Shown here: positions 7,620-16,418 of the stretch, in pieces
How positions within the stretch are numbered: the first letter of the stretch is position 1
How the letters are laid out: each line of letters starts with the position of its first letter
Translations under genes and position numbers: made by a program
Assembly: GCA_031424145.1 (NCBI GenBank)
Contig: JANPGV010000147.1
Coordinates: 1-29,409, forward strand
Length of the DNA stretch: 29,409 nt
Source: JAENVT01 sp031424145
Lineage (GTDB): Bacteria > Actinomycetota > Acidimicrobiia > Acidimicrobiales > Ilumatobacteraceae
Direction: 5' to 3'
Notes under the pieces: generated by a model
The model's input: the letters and a program-made list of their open reading frames with translations, nothing else
Told to the model about the DNA's origin: nothing
The model's database searches: none

Positions 7620-8786
7620 TCACTCTCCTGGTCCGTGCAAGCCGAAGATCAACTCGGGATCGCCGGCGGTCCACGTGCCGTCGACCTGGGAACGTCGACC
7701 GATCGACCTCGTGCGTGCCTGGAGGCTGCGCCCGAGAGCGAGGCGGCCGGGCTCCCACGCTGCGAGCGCGGCGGCGGGATCGTCCGGGTCCTGTGCCAGC
7801 GCGTCGCGCAGTGTCCACGCGTCGTCAGCCGCCTTCGCGGTGCCCGCCGCGGCATGCGGGCGCACGACGAAGGCCGCATCGCCGAGCAGGCAGCTCCGAC
7901 CGAAGGCCATTCTGGGCACGTCGAGATCGAGCACCACCTGGACGAACAGTCCCTCGACCGCTAGCACCACTTCGGCTATGGGCGTTGGCAGTCGCGCCAA
8001 CGCGACAGCCTGCGCTTCGGCGATGTGCTCGGCGCGCAACGCTCCCGGAGGTACCGAGACTTCGCGAGACACACCGTTGACATCGAGGAGTAGGTCGTGC
8101 AGATCTTCGCCGGCCAGGTAGTTGCGGTACCAGACGATGTTGATGAGACGCTCGCCCGGCCGCACCGATCCGTCACGACCCGGAATCGGATAGACGAGGA
8201 TGTGGCTGTTCGCGTAGACGTAGTACGTGATGGCGTCGTCGAGGGCCGATCGGGTCTGGGCGCTGAGCTCCGTCTCCGGGACCACACCACGCCATGCGAC
8301 ATACCCGGAGTACTGCGGACGCACGTCCGGCAGCAGCGTCGCGCGCGCAGTGGAGCCGACGCCATCTGCGAACACAGCCACATCCGGGCGAGCAACCTCA
8401 CCGTTCGAGAACCCGAGAGTCAGCGGCTCCGGATCGATGCTGGTGAGTTCGTGAGCAAGTCGGTACGCGGACCGGTCGAAGCAGGCGAGCAGTTCGCGGT
8501 AGACCGTGTTCCACGAACTGAACAGGTAGTCGTGCGGGTCGTCGTGCACCACGGAGCCGTCGCGGCCGAGGTAGCGGATGTGACCGGTCGGTACGGCGAT
8601 GTCATCGAGCGAGACACCCCGATCGACGAGGTAGCGGTACGTCGCCGGCAGAAACCCGATGCCGGCACCGCGCTCCTCGAGCTCCGCCGGCGAGCGTTCG
8701 TACACCACGACACGATGGCCGGCGTCGGCCAAGAGGCACGCAGCTGTCAGCCCGCCGAGCGAACCCCCGACGACGGCGATGTCCAC
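7620..8786 (-). CDS. FAD-dependent monooxygenase, 2,6-dihydroxypyridine 3-monooxygenase-like
   Basis: This 388-residue group A flavoprotein hydroxylase has an N-terminal dinucleotide motif VVGGSLGGLTAACLLADAG followed by YERS, and an FAD-ribityl motif GDAAFVVRPHAAAGTAKAADDA near the C-terminus. GYVAWRGVVPE, HILVYPIPGRDGS, INIVWYRN and the final ELIFGLHGPGE closely resemble the nicotine-pathway enzyme DhpH as I remember it, more than the phenol or salicylate hydroxylases. It would use NAD(P)H and O2 to hydroxylate an aromatic or N-heterocyclic ring. The start is GTG at 8784-8786, seven bases after the PPOX gene, and the DUF3500 gene follows after seven bases. The actual substrate is unknown; co-transcription with a PPOX flavin/F420 protein suggests a short degradative pathway. 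Confidence 0.87.
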   Translation of the reverse strand: MDIAVVGGSLGGLTAACLLADAGHRVVVYERSPAELEERGAGIGFLPATYRYLVDRGVSLDDIAVPTGHIRYLGRDGSVVHDDPHDYLFSSWNTVYRELLACFDRSAYRLAHELTSIDPEPLTLGFSNGEVARPDVAVFADGVGSTARATLLPDVRPQYSGYVAWRGVVPETELSAQTRSALDDAITYYVYANSHILVYPIPGRDGSVRPGERLINIVWYRNYLAGEDLHDLLLDVNGVSREVSVPPGALRAEHIAEAQAVALARLPTPIAEVVLAVEGLFVQVVLDLDVPRMAFGRSCLLGDAAFVVRPHAAAGTAKAADDAWTLRDALAQDPDDPAAALAAWEPGRLALGRSLQARTRSIGRRSQVDGTWTAGDPELIFGLHGPGE

Positions 8787-8793
8787 GCTCGGG

Positions 8794-9315
8794 TCAGGGC
8801 TGACCGAAGGTGGCGATCTGATCGACGGCGCACTCGAACAGCACGCGCCGCTCGTTGATCGATGGATCGCGCAGACCGTACGGACCAGGCTGCTGCGTGT
8901 ACTTCGTCCAGATCTTGTCGAGGTGCGCTGTGACGCGTGGTCCCTCGACCGGATCGTCCTCGGAAATCTCCCGCGCGACGTGGTGCTTGATGCTGATCCA
9001 GTGGTAGGGGTTGGCGGGGTTGACCAACAAACTGGTCAGCCGCGGGTTCTGTCGGATCCATCCCGTTTTGGTTCGATGCGCCGCGCAGTTGACGAGGATC
9101 GTGTCGCCTTCGTAGTCGAACCACATCGGCGTGAGGTTGGCCCGGCCGCCGGGACCGACGATGCCGAGCACCTGCGTCACCGGATCGTCCATCAACTTCT
9201 TGAACGACGGCTCGAGATCGGCGAGCGACCCAACGGTCGTGCGATCACCAACAGCAAACTGGCCCGGTTGCGTGCCGGCGGAAACGTCGCGGAACTTGGC
9301 AACTTTGATGCTCAA
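8794..9315 (-). CDS. PPOX-fold (pyridoxamine-phosphate-oxidase-like) flavin/F420-dependent protein
   Basis: This 173-residue protein has the split-barrel PPOX pattern: VTQVLGIVGPGGRANLTPMWFDYEGDTILVNCA gives the first strands, RTKTGWIRQNPRLTSLLVNPANPYHWISIKHHV the cofactor-binding and second strand region, and PGPYGLRDP near the end a conserved loop. Members reduce or oxidise small molecules with F420 or FMN, or store flavin. The start is a TTG at 9313-9315, with GGGGGT six bases upstream. A TATACT -10 box lies about 40 bases upstream. It is the first gene of the tight set PPOX, FAD monooxygenase and DUF3500, all separated by 7 bp. F420 versus FMN cannot be decided here. Confidence 0.83.
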   Translation of the reverse strand: MSIKVAKFRDVSAGTQPGQFAVGDRTTVGSLADLEPSFKKLMDDPVTQVLGIVGPGGRANLTPMWFDYEGDTILVNCAAHRTKTGWIRQNPRLTSLLVNPANPYHWISIKHHVAREISEDDPVEGPRVTAHLDKIWTKYTQQPGPYGLRDPSINERRVLFECAVDQIATFGQP

Positions 9316-9351
9316 CGTCTACCCCCATCGGTTGTCGGTCGCCCCGCGGCG

Positions 9352-9357
9352 AGTATA
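9352..9357 (-). promoter_or_regulatory. Candidate -10 box of the PPOX-monooxygenase-DUF3500 operon
   Basis: TATACT on the minus strand lies in the 74-bp gap between the thiamine-diphosphate enzyme and the PPOX gene, with a predicted start of transcription near 9345. The -35 is not recognisable. Confidence 0.4.
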
Positions 9358-9389
9358 TGTGCGCGTACCGAACAGGCTCCCGTTGGAGG

Positions 9390-10964
9390 TCAGCCGCGGG
9401 TCGCAGTGATCAGCGGCGCATATGACGACGGATCGATGCGGGCGTCGACGAGGCGCGGCTTGTCCCACCCTCCGGCGAGGACGGCGGCAACTTCTGCCGC
9501 GTTCGTGACGGCCACCGACTCGAGGCTCATTGCCGATGCAACCTGTGCGTAGTCCACCGGCCCGAATCGAACTGCCGCGGCTCCGCCTTGCCCGGGCTTC
9601 TGCTTCACCTCGATCAGGCTCAGCGCGGCGTCGTCGAACACGACCACCGTGACGGGTAGTTGCAATCGCGCCAGCGTCTCCAGCTCGGCCAGGGTCATCG
9701 CCAAGCCACCATCACCCACCATGCACACCACTGGGCGGCCAGGCCTTGCCAAGGCTGCGGCAATGGCGGCGGGCAGTGCAAAGCCCATAGTGGCAAGGCC
9801 GTTCGAGATCAGCAGTTGCATCGGCGCGACAGCCGGCCAGAACGGCATGATGGCAAGGAAGTGAGCGCCCGCGTCGACGGTCGCGATCGCCTGAGCCGGC
9901 GCCGCGGCGATGACTGCAGCAGCCAGTTCGAGCGGGCCGAAGGAGCCTGTGGTCGTGCCCGCCAAGACCGCACGCGCCTCGGCAAGCGCCTTTGCACCGG
10001 AGTCCGGGCTCCATCCGGTGGACGCACCGACGATGACATGGTCGAGAACAGTTGCGAGCGGCCCGATCACCTCGACGGAGATGGGCGCAAGGGTCGCACA
10101 GGCCGGCTGTTCGGAAATGGAGATCACCGGCACGTCATAGCGCCACGAGGTGGGCATCGGCTCCACCTGGTCGAAGCCGATCGTCACGATCAAGTCGGCC
10201 TCGAACAGCAGCGTTGCCTCGATCGCACCGCTCGTGAAGAGCCCGGCCTGTTGAGGGTGACCTTCGGGCACCACCCCGAGGGCCTGGTATGTCGTCAACA
10301 CCGGGCACGCCAGCCGCTCGACCGCAGCGAGCACCGCGTCTGCCGACATGTTCGCCTCGACGCCGACGATCACCACTGGCTTCGCTGCAGCGCTGATCAT
10401 CTGTGCGGCGAGCGATACCAGGTCGTGAGCGGACTCGGGTGGGGTCGTCGGTAACGGCGCCACCATCTCGTGACCGGTCGGGTCGTAGTCGAGATGGACG
10501 GCTCCGGCGGGACGCGAACCAGCAAGATCCAGCGCGGCGCGCACAGCAGCTGGCGCGTTTCCCGTCGAGGCCAAGCGGCCGGACCACTTGGTCACCGGTG
10601 CGAACATCTGCTGCTGGTCGAACCGCTGATGTGCGAACTCGCTGCGACGGGCGCTGGGGACGCAGTCGGTGACGACCAGGAGCGGGAAGCGATCGAGCGT
10701 GGCCTGCGCGGCGCCGTTCACGGCGCACGCCGCACCCGGACCCCGGGTGGCGATGGCCATGCCTGGCCTGCCGGTCAGCACGCCGTAGGTGGCGGCCATC
10801 ATGCATGCCGTTGTCTCGCCATGGGTCAGGACAAACCGAAGTCCGGCATCGACGACCGCGCCGACGACCTCGAGGTTGGGCCCGCCGCCGGGAAAGCCGA
10901 ACACGACGTCCGCGCCACGTTCGCGCACGCCTTCCGCCAACACCTTCGCCAACCCGTCACTCAT
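9390..10964 (-). CDS. Thiamine-diphosphate-dependent enzyme, acetolactate-synthase-like
   Basis: This 524-residue protein has the three-domain layout of the acetolactate synthase/benzoylformate decarboxylase superfamily. The N-terminal pyrimidine-binding domain has catalytic E50 in LTHGETTACMM and the RGPGAACAVNG loop. A central FAD/NAD-like domain follows. The C-terminal domain has the pyrophosphate motif G417-D418-G419. The usual NN that closes this motif is replaced by D444-D445 (VVFDDAALSLIEVKQ), so the magnesium ligand would be an aspartate. It could be a decarboxylase or carboligase; the short length and lack of an IlvN partner argue against true acetolactate synthase. ATG at 10962-10964 has no Shine-Dalgarno. 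It lies 74 bp upstream of the PPOX operon on the same strand and may belong to the same pathway. Confidence 0.87.
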   Translation of the reverse strand: MSDGLAKVLAEGVRERGADVVFGFPGGGPNLEVVGAVVDAGLRFVLTHGETTACMMAATYGVLTGRPGMAIATRGPGAACAVNGAAQATLDRFPLLVVTDCVPSARRSEFAHQRFDQQQMFAPVTKWSGRLASTGNAPAAVRAALDLAGSRPAGAVHLDYDPTGHEMVAPLPTTPPESAHDLVSLAAQMISAAAKPVVIVGVEANMSADAVLAAVERLACPVLTTYQALGVVPEGHPQQAGLFTSGAIEATLLFEADLIVTIGFDQVEPMPTSWRYDVPVISISEQPACATLAPISVEVIGPLATVLDHVIVGASTGWSPDSGAKALAEARAVLAGTTTGSFGPLELAAAVIAAAPAQAIATVDAGAHFLAIMPFWPAVAPMQLLISNGLATMGFALPAAIAAALARPGRPVVCMVGDGGLAMTLAELETLARLQLPVTVVVFDDAALSLIEVKQKPGQGGAAAVRFGPVDYAQVASAMSLESVAVTNAAEVAAVLAGGWDKPRLVDARIDPSSYAPLITATRG

Positions 10965-11073
10965 GCGAATGGGACGCTATTCGACCGGCTCCGGCGGGAC
11001 GACCATCGGCGGAGCACCTTGAAAAATCTTGAACGCTTGCTGCGCGATGATTTCGTTGAGCAAGGAGGACGTG

Positions 11074-11562
11074 ATGGCCGAAACCAAGCGCAAAGTCAAT
11101 CAGGGTCGCTGGACCGCGGAGGTCGAAGGTGACTTCGTCGTGTTCATCATCGGAGCGCGCATCAATTCGAAGAGGCAGGCGTTCAAGGCGGTGGTCGATC
11201 TCGGCGGCCGAAGAGGGATGAATCACATGCTCAAGTACCTGACTGATCATCCGGAGAAGGGACTGCTCGGATATCAGTGGATGGGCTCCGCCAACGTGCA
11301 GTACTGGCGCTCGTTCGAGCAACTTGAAGCGTTCGCCAAGGACCAGGACGATCCGCATCTCGACGTGTGGCGCAAGTACTGGAAGCGTGTCGGCAAAGAC
11401 GACCGAACGGGTATCTGGCACGAGACTTACCTGGTCCGCGACGGCGAGTATGAGGCTATCTACGGCAACATGCCGCCGAAAGGTCTCGGCAAGGCGGGCC
11501 GACTCGTTCCGGTTGCCGAATCTGTCGATGCCCGCCAACGATTGAAGGCCGCCAACAAATGA
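11074..11562 (+). CDS. DUF4188 family protein
   Basis: This 162-residue soluble protein resembles DUF4188. Features are the opening strand FVVFIIGARINSKR, the helix around MNHMLKYLTDHPEKGLLGYQWM, an aromatic stretch VQYWRSFEQLEAFA, and RTGIWHETYLVRDGEYEAIYGNMPP with conserved histidine and tyrosine. This gives a dimeric alpha/beta-barrel (monooxygenase or heme-binding-like) fold pattern. The ATG at 11074 is chosen because GGAGG at 11064-11068 stands five bases upstream. The gene is divergent from the thiamine-diphosphate enzyme and followed by a strong hairpin. Function is unknown; an antibiotic-biosynthesis-monooxygenase-type fold is an inference. Confidence 0.75.
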   Translation: MAETKRKVNQGRWTAEVEGDFVVFIIGARINSKRQAFKAVVDLGGRRGMNHMLKYLTDHPEKGLLGYQWMGSANVQYWRSFEQLEAFAKDQDDPHLDVWRKYWKRVGKDDRTGIWHETYLVRDGEYEAIYGNMPPKGLGKAGRLVPVAESVDARQRLKAANK

Positions 11563-11570
11563 CAGCGTCC

Positions 11571-11604
11571 GGTGGTGGCCCTACACGCCGATAGGGCCAC
11601 CACC
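11571..11604. terminator. Hairpin terminator between convergent genes
   Basis: A perfect 13-bp stem (GGTGGTGGCCCTA at 11571-11583, complement at 11592-11604) has an 8-base loop. It sits between the DUF4188 gene and the opposing DUF6131 gene. There is no T-tract, as is common in actinobacterial terminators, and it can fold in both transcripts. Confidence 0.7.
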
Positions 11605-11639
11605 TGATCTATGGCACCGGGTCACACGCCGACAGAGAC

Positions 11640-11795
11640 CTACCAGTAGTGGGCTCTACCGCCGATCTTGCGGCCCGTGCGGCCGAGCAGTAGCAGGATC
11701 AGACCCACTACAAGAACAATGATCCCGGCAGTCCAGAGAATTCCAACTCCGGTGACCAAGCCGAGGACCAGGAGAATGAGGCCAAGAATAATCAT
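11640..11795 (-). CDS. Small membrane protein, DUF6131-like
   Basis: The product is 51 residues with two hydrophobic helices separated by a glycine turn (MIILGLILLVLGLVTGVGIL and GIIVLVVGLILLLLG), followed by a basic tail RTGRKIGGRAHYW. This matches the short DUF6131 membrane proteins of actinomycetes. ATG at 11793-11795 starts directly at the first helix; a TTG 33 bases upstream is possible but would add a charged leader. It is divergent from the HtrA-like protease, and the shared intergenic region carries the composite CTTCAG box. Co-regulation with an envelope-stress protease suggests a membrane-stress role, which is inference. Confidence 0.7.
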   Translation of the reverse strand: MIILGLILLVLGLVTGVGILWTAGIIVLVVGLILLLLGRTGRKIGGRAHYW

Positions 11796-11851
11796 GGCCG
11801 TCGCGTACCCCCTCCCGGCCGACCTCAAACGTTCCAGGGCGAACGGTGTTA

Positions 11852-11878
11852 CTGAAGGGCCCTTCAGCGTGCTTCAGG
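11852..11878 (+). promoter_or_regulatory. Composite response-regulator box, copy 1 (upstream of htrA)
   Basis: The layout is CTGAAG-GGCC-CTTCAG-CGTG-CTTCAGG: a 16-bp perfect palindrome (11852-11867) plus a third half-site, with CTTCAG repeated at a 10-bp period as expected for OmpR/PhoB-type dimers. It ends 57 bp before the htrA ATG and also faces the divergent DUF6131 gene. An identically spaced copy lies at 16326-16352. Confidence 0.65.
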
Positions 11879-11935
11879 ACGCCCTCAACCGTTTCCCGCC
11901 ATCCTGATGGTGCAACCCCTCAGAAAGGCAAGACA

Positions 11936-13114
<1,179 letters not shown>

Positions 13115-13115
13115 T

Positions 13116-14279
13116 CTAGAGCTCGACCACCGGTGCGCTGGCCTCGGTCAGTGTCCGGTGGCGGAGCGCAGCAGCACCCAGCGCGCAGGCCACCAGGGTG
13201 ACGAGCAATGAACCCATCACCGCCGCGCCCTGCGCGGCGGTGAGCTGTTTCGTGGCAAGGCCGATCGAGACGATCGACGCGGGGACACCGAGTTGAGCGG
13301 ACGCCATGAGTCCCATGGACAGCGGCAAGCGCCACACCGCACCGGAGATCATGTGAATGGCAACGGCCAGGCCGGACAACGTGGCGCCCAGGACGAGTGC
13401 AGGCGGCGAGGCGAAGAGGGCACCAAGGTCGAGTTGGGTCCCGAGGTGCACGAAGAACATCGGGATCGCAAAGCCCTCACCTACTCCCACCAGCTGCTGC
13501 GCGACCCGCTGGGGCTCGCCAAGGAGGGCCACAACGACACCGACGGCGAACCCGGCGATGAGAATCGACGTCCCGAATCGGTTGGCCAGCCAGGCACAGG
13601 CGAACAGGGCGAGCAATGAGATCCGCAGATCCAGACCCCACCAGTGCTTGTGGGACTGCTCCCGCCATCGGCACACGAAGGCGCTGCCTCTGGCCACTTT
13701 GGCCACAACGAAGAGGAACGCCGCGGCGAGGATGACGAGCAGCCCTCCCGTTAGGACACGGGCGATGCTGCCGGTCGCCAGCACTATTGGAAGCGCCAGC
13801 ACTGTGGCCACATCCGCTACTGCGATCCACACGGTCGTGACGAGCAAGACCCGATCCGACCGGCCGAGCTCCTGGAGCACCGGCAGGGCGACCGCACCTG
13901 AGCTCGTCGCCAGGATCACGGCGAGAATCGCCGGACGGTCGAGGACCACGTGTGAGGCAAGGAACACGCCGGCACACACTGAGAGCAGCCCGGCGGTGCA
14001 GGCAACGGCACACCCCATTGCCAGCGCCGATCGCAACTGCCGGTCGCGCACCGGCACATGTGTACCCACGATGAACATCAGCAACGCGAAGCCGATCGCG
14101 GCCAACCCGGTCAGCAGCGGGTCGGCCGGATCCACCCAGTCGAACCCGCTCGCTCCGATGGCGGCACCAGCGGCGATCTCCCCGAAGACGACTGGTAGAC
14201 CGAACCGTCGGGGCGATGCCAGCACCGGCCCTACAAGGCCTGCGGCGACCATGAGGGCAAGTGGACCGAAGGTGCTCAT
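13116..14279 (-). CDS. Cation:proton antiporter (CPA2 / KefB-type)
   Basis: This 387-residue protein consists of about 12 hydrophobic helices. It opens with MSTFGPLALMVAAGLVGPVLASPRRFGLPVVFGEIAAGAAIG, typical for the Na+/H+ or K+/H+ exchanger fold, and has a discontinuous-helix signature near ATSSGAVALPVLQELG and IAVADVATVLALP (an acidic residue in the ion pathway). No RCK/TrkA-N domain is attached. It would exchange K+ or Na+ for protons across the membrane. The start ATG overlaps the kinase stop by four bases (14276-14279), so it is translationally coupled as the third gene of the response regulator-kinase-antiporter operon. This ties ion or pH homeostasis to the two-component signal. The transported ion cannot be told from sequence alone. 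Confidence 0.87.
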   Translation of the reverse strand: MSTFGPLALMVAAGLVGPVLASPRRFGLPVVFGEIAAGAAIGASGFDWVDPADPLLTGLAAIGFALLMFIVGTHVPVRDRQLRSALAMGCAVACTAGLLSVCAGVFLASHVVLDRPAILAVILATSSGAVALPVLQELGRSDRVLLVTTVWIAVADVATVLALPIVLATGSIARVLTGGLLVILAAAFLFVVAKVARGSAFVCRWREQSHKHWWGLDLRISLLALFACAWLANRFGTSILIAGFAVGVVVALLGEPQRVAQQLVGVGEGFAIPMFFVHLGTQLDLGALFASPPALVLGATLSGLAVAIHMISGAVWRLPLSMGLMASAQLGVPASIVSIGLATKQLTAAQGAAVMGSLLVTLVACALGAAALRHRTLTEASAPVVEL

Positions 14280-15646
14280 TCGGAAGATGGCGGAGGCGGG
14301 AACCAGGCTAGGAACTGTGCGCCGGTCTCGACGGTCGTCGCAACGATTGACCCGCCGAGCGCAGTCATGATCGAGCGAGTAATCGCCAGACCCAAGCCAC
14401 TGCCGCCGACGTCGAGCGATCGCGCTTCGTCGAGCCGCATGAAGGGTTCGAAGATTCGCTCACGCTCCTCTGCAGGGATTGGAACACCGTCATTCGTGAC
14501 CGACAGGGTCGAGCCGTTTCCATCGCTCGACACCGAAACTCGGATCTCGGCGCTGGCATGTCGCTCCGCGTTGTCGAGCAGGTTCCGCACAACTCGAACC
14601 ACGGAATCGGAGTCGGCGGCGATCTCCGCCTTGACGATCGAGGTGTGATAGCGGATATCACGCTCCGGGCGCCGGAGGGCGACCTCTGCGGCCACCACAT
14701 CCGACAACTGGATCGGTGTCGCCGCCGATGCCTGCATCGACCGCGAGCGGGTGAGCACGCGTAGATCGCGAGTGAGCTCCTCGAGCCTGGCAACCTCGAT
14801 CAACGAGTCCTCGGCGACCTTCGCCCACTCCGTCCGATCGGGGTACGCCAGCGCCACCTCGAGCTCGGTTCGGATCGTTGACAGCGGGCTTCGAAGCTCA
14901 TGTGACGCTGCGGCAGCGAACAGCTGCTGCTGATTCGAAGCCTCTTCGAGGCGGTCGAGCATGCGGTTGAGCGTCAACCCCAAGTGGGCGATCTCGTCGT
15001 CACTCGTACTTGCCTTGACCCGCCCCGACAGATCAGCGGCCTCGATTCGATCGACCTCGGCCCGCATTGCGTCGACCGGCGCGAGAGCACGCGCCACCAC
15101 CCGCGAGGTCACCAGTGCCGCGAGCGCAACGAGCAGGGGCAGGCCGATGAGCAGCGAGTTCTGCAGGTAGTGCTGCGCACGATGCGCTGCATCGAGTGAG
15201 GTGACCGCATAGATAGTAAGTGCACCGAATGCGGAGTCGACCGTGCGGGCGACGATCAGGTACTCCTGACCGGGCACCTGGGAGATGACCTTGCCGTCGA
15301 TCGTTGCTCTCGTTTCTCCGCCGACGGCCGGCGGGTCGATCACGTCGAGTCGCGTAGTCAGTGCGAGGCCAGGGGTCACCGAAACAACTCCCCCCGACGC
15401 ATCGACGACCTGGACCTGGCCGACCTCACGGCCCGTCGCCGCGAGCACCTGAGTCAACAGCCGCGCGTGGATCAGCGTTTCGACCTCATCGACCCGATCG
15501 ATGAGCAGCGACTCGGCATTCGAAGTCAGAGCCCGGCGCACCAGACCAGCCGCCGCGAACGCCCCGATAGCGAGGGCGACTGCCAGGACGAAGGAGGCTC
15601 CGATCGTTGCGCGCGAGCGAACCGACGAACGCCACTTAGTGCGCAC
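14276..15646 (-). CDS. Sensor histidine kinase of a two-component system
   Basis: The product is about 456 residues with a first membrane helix (near 15-37), an extracytoplasmic domain of about 110 residues, a second membrane helix and a HAMP segment (DRIEAADLSGRV). The phospho-acceptor H249 lies in AAASHELRSPLSTI. The N box is VVRNLLDNAERHA and the G boxes are GVPIPAEERERIFEPF and GGSGLGLAI. All catalytic motifs are intact. The start is placed at GTG 15644-15646, which overlaps the regulator's end by 11 bases, with GGATGG upstream; GTG 15650-15652 is equally possible. It would phosphorylate the adjacent regulator. The sensing domain shows no recognisable ligand motif; envelope stress is inferred from the HtrA link. 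Confidence 0.9.
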   Translation of the reverse strand: MRTKWRSSVRSRATIGASFVLAVALAIGAFAAAGLVRRALTSNAESLLIDRVDEVETLIHARLLTQVLAATGREVGQVQVVDASGGVVSVTPGLALTTRLDVIDPPAVGGETRATIDGKVISQVPGQEYLIVARTVDSAFGALTIYAVTSLDAAHRAQHYLQNSLLIGLPLLVALAALVTSRVVARALAPVDAMRAEVDRIEAADLSGRVKASTSDDEIAHLGLTLNRMLDRLEEASNQQQLFAAAASHELRSPLSTIRTELEVALAYPDRTEWAKVAEDSLIEVARLEELTRDLRVLTRSRSMQASAATPIQLSDVVAAEVALRRPERDIRYHTSIVKAEIAADSDSVVRVVRNLLDNAERHASAEIRVSVSSDGNGSTLSVTNDGVPIPAEERERIFEPFMRLDEARSLDVGGSGLGLAITRSIMTALGGSIVATTVETGAQFLAWFPPPPSSE

Positions 15647-16301
15647 GCACACCCATCCGATACCCGGCGCCGCGAACCGTCTCGATCGTCGTAGAACCGA
15701 GTTTGCGGCGCAATGCCGAGACGTGCACTTCGACGACGTTGTCGTCGCCGTCGAACGCGAAGTCCCACACATGCTCGAGGATCTCCGACTTCGGTACAAC
15801 CTCGCCTGTACGACGCATCAGATACTCGACGACGGAGAACTCGCGAGGCGTCAACTCCACCGCAACACCATCAACCAGACAGGTTCTGGCGGCGACGTCG
15901 AGCTCGATGCTCGCGCACCGCAGGACCGGAGGTTGCGAGGCACTACCCCGGCGCAACAGCGCTCGCAGACGCGCCACCAGCACAACGTACGAGAACGGCT
16001 TCGACAGGAAATCGTCGGCGCCGGTGTCTAGTGCCTCGGCTTCGTCCAGCTCACCGTCCTTCGCGGTCAGCATCAGCACCGGCGTCCAGATCTGCTTGGC
16101 GCGAAGTTCGGCACAGACCTTGTAGCCGTTGAGCCCTGGGAGCATCACGTCCAGCACGATCGCGTCGTAGGGCTGCTCGCTGGCCAGCCAGAGACCGTCC
16201 GTCCCGGTGCTCGCGACATCAACGGCAAAGCCCTCCGCTTCGAGGCCTCGCTTCAGCGCTGCAGCCTGACGCACCTCGTCTTCGACCACGAGTACACGCA
16301 T
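15636..16301 (-). CDS. OmpR/PhoB-family response regulator
   Basis: This 221-residue protein has a receiver domain (acidic pocket E7-D8, phospho-acceptor D51 in IVLDVMLPG, conserved lysine in LSKPF) and a C-terminal winged-helix DNA-binding domain (ELTPREFSVVEYLMRRTGEVVPKSEI, ending VRGAGYRMG). The ATG at 16299-16301 gives the canonical MRVLVVEDE start; a GTG 15 bases upstream is also in frame. It is the first gene of the operon with the kinase and antiporter. A composite CTTCAG box lies 25 bases upstream of the start, and an identically arranged box lies upstream of htrA, so both autoregulation and htrA control are likely. Confidence 0.93.
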   Translation of the reverse strand: MRVLVVEDEVRQAAALKRGLEAEGFAVDVASTGTDGLWLASEQPYDAIVLDVMLPGLNGYKVCAELRAKQIWTPVLMLTAKDGELDEAEALDTGADDFLSKPFSYVVLVARLRALLRRGSASQPPVLRCASIELDVAARTCLVDGVAVELTPREFSVVEYLMRRTGEVVPKSEILEHVWDFAFDGDDNVVEVHVSALRRKLGSTTIETVRGAGYRMGVRAH

Positions 16302-16325
16302 AGAGATCAGTCTCACACGTGCAAG

Positions 16326-16352
16326 CTGAAGACGTCTTCAGCTGTCTTCAGG
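16326..16352 (+). promoter_or_regulatory. Composite response-regulator box, copy 2
   Basis: The layout is CTGAAG-ACGT-CTTCAG-CTGT-CTTCAGG, with the same half-sites and spacers as copy 1. The palindrome extends to 20 bp (16324-16343). It lies between the divergent response-regulator gene and the glycogen-binding gene, ending 66 bp before the latter's GTG, against 57 bp for copy 1 and htrA. Confidence 0.65.
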
Positions 16353-16418
16353 AAGCTCAAAGCGGCATGTGTCCACACTGTTCTCGGCTCGCCCAGCACC
16401 AGTCGAAAGGAAGTAAAC

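Noticed and set aside
9390..10964. Acetolactate synthase of branched-chain amino acid synthesis
   Set aside because: It is shorter than IlvB, has DD instead of NN, and has no ilvN or ilvC nearby.
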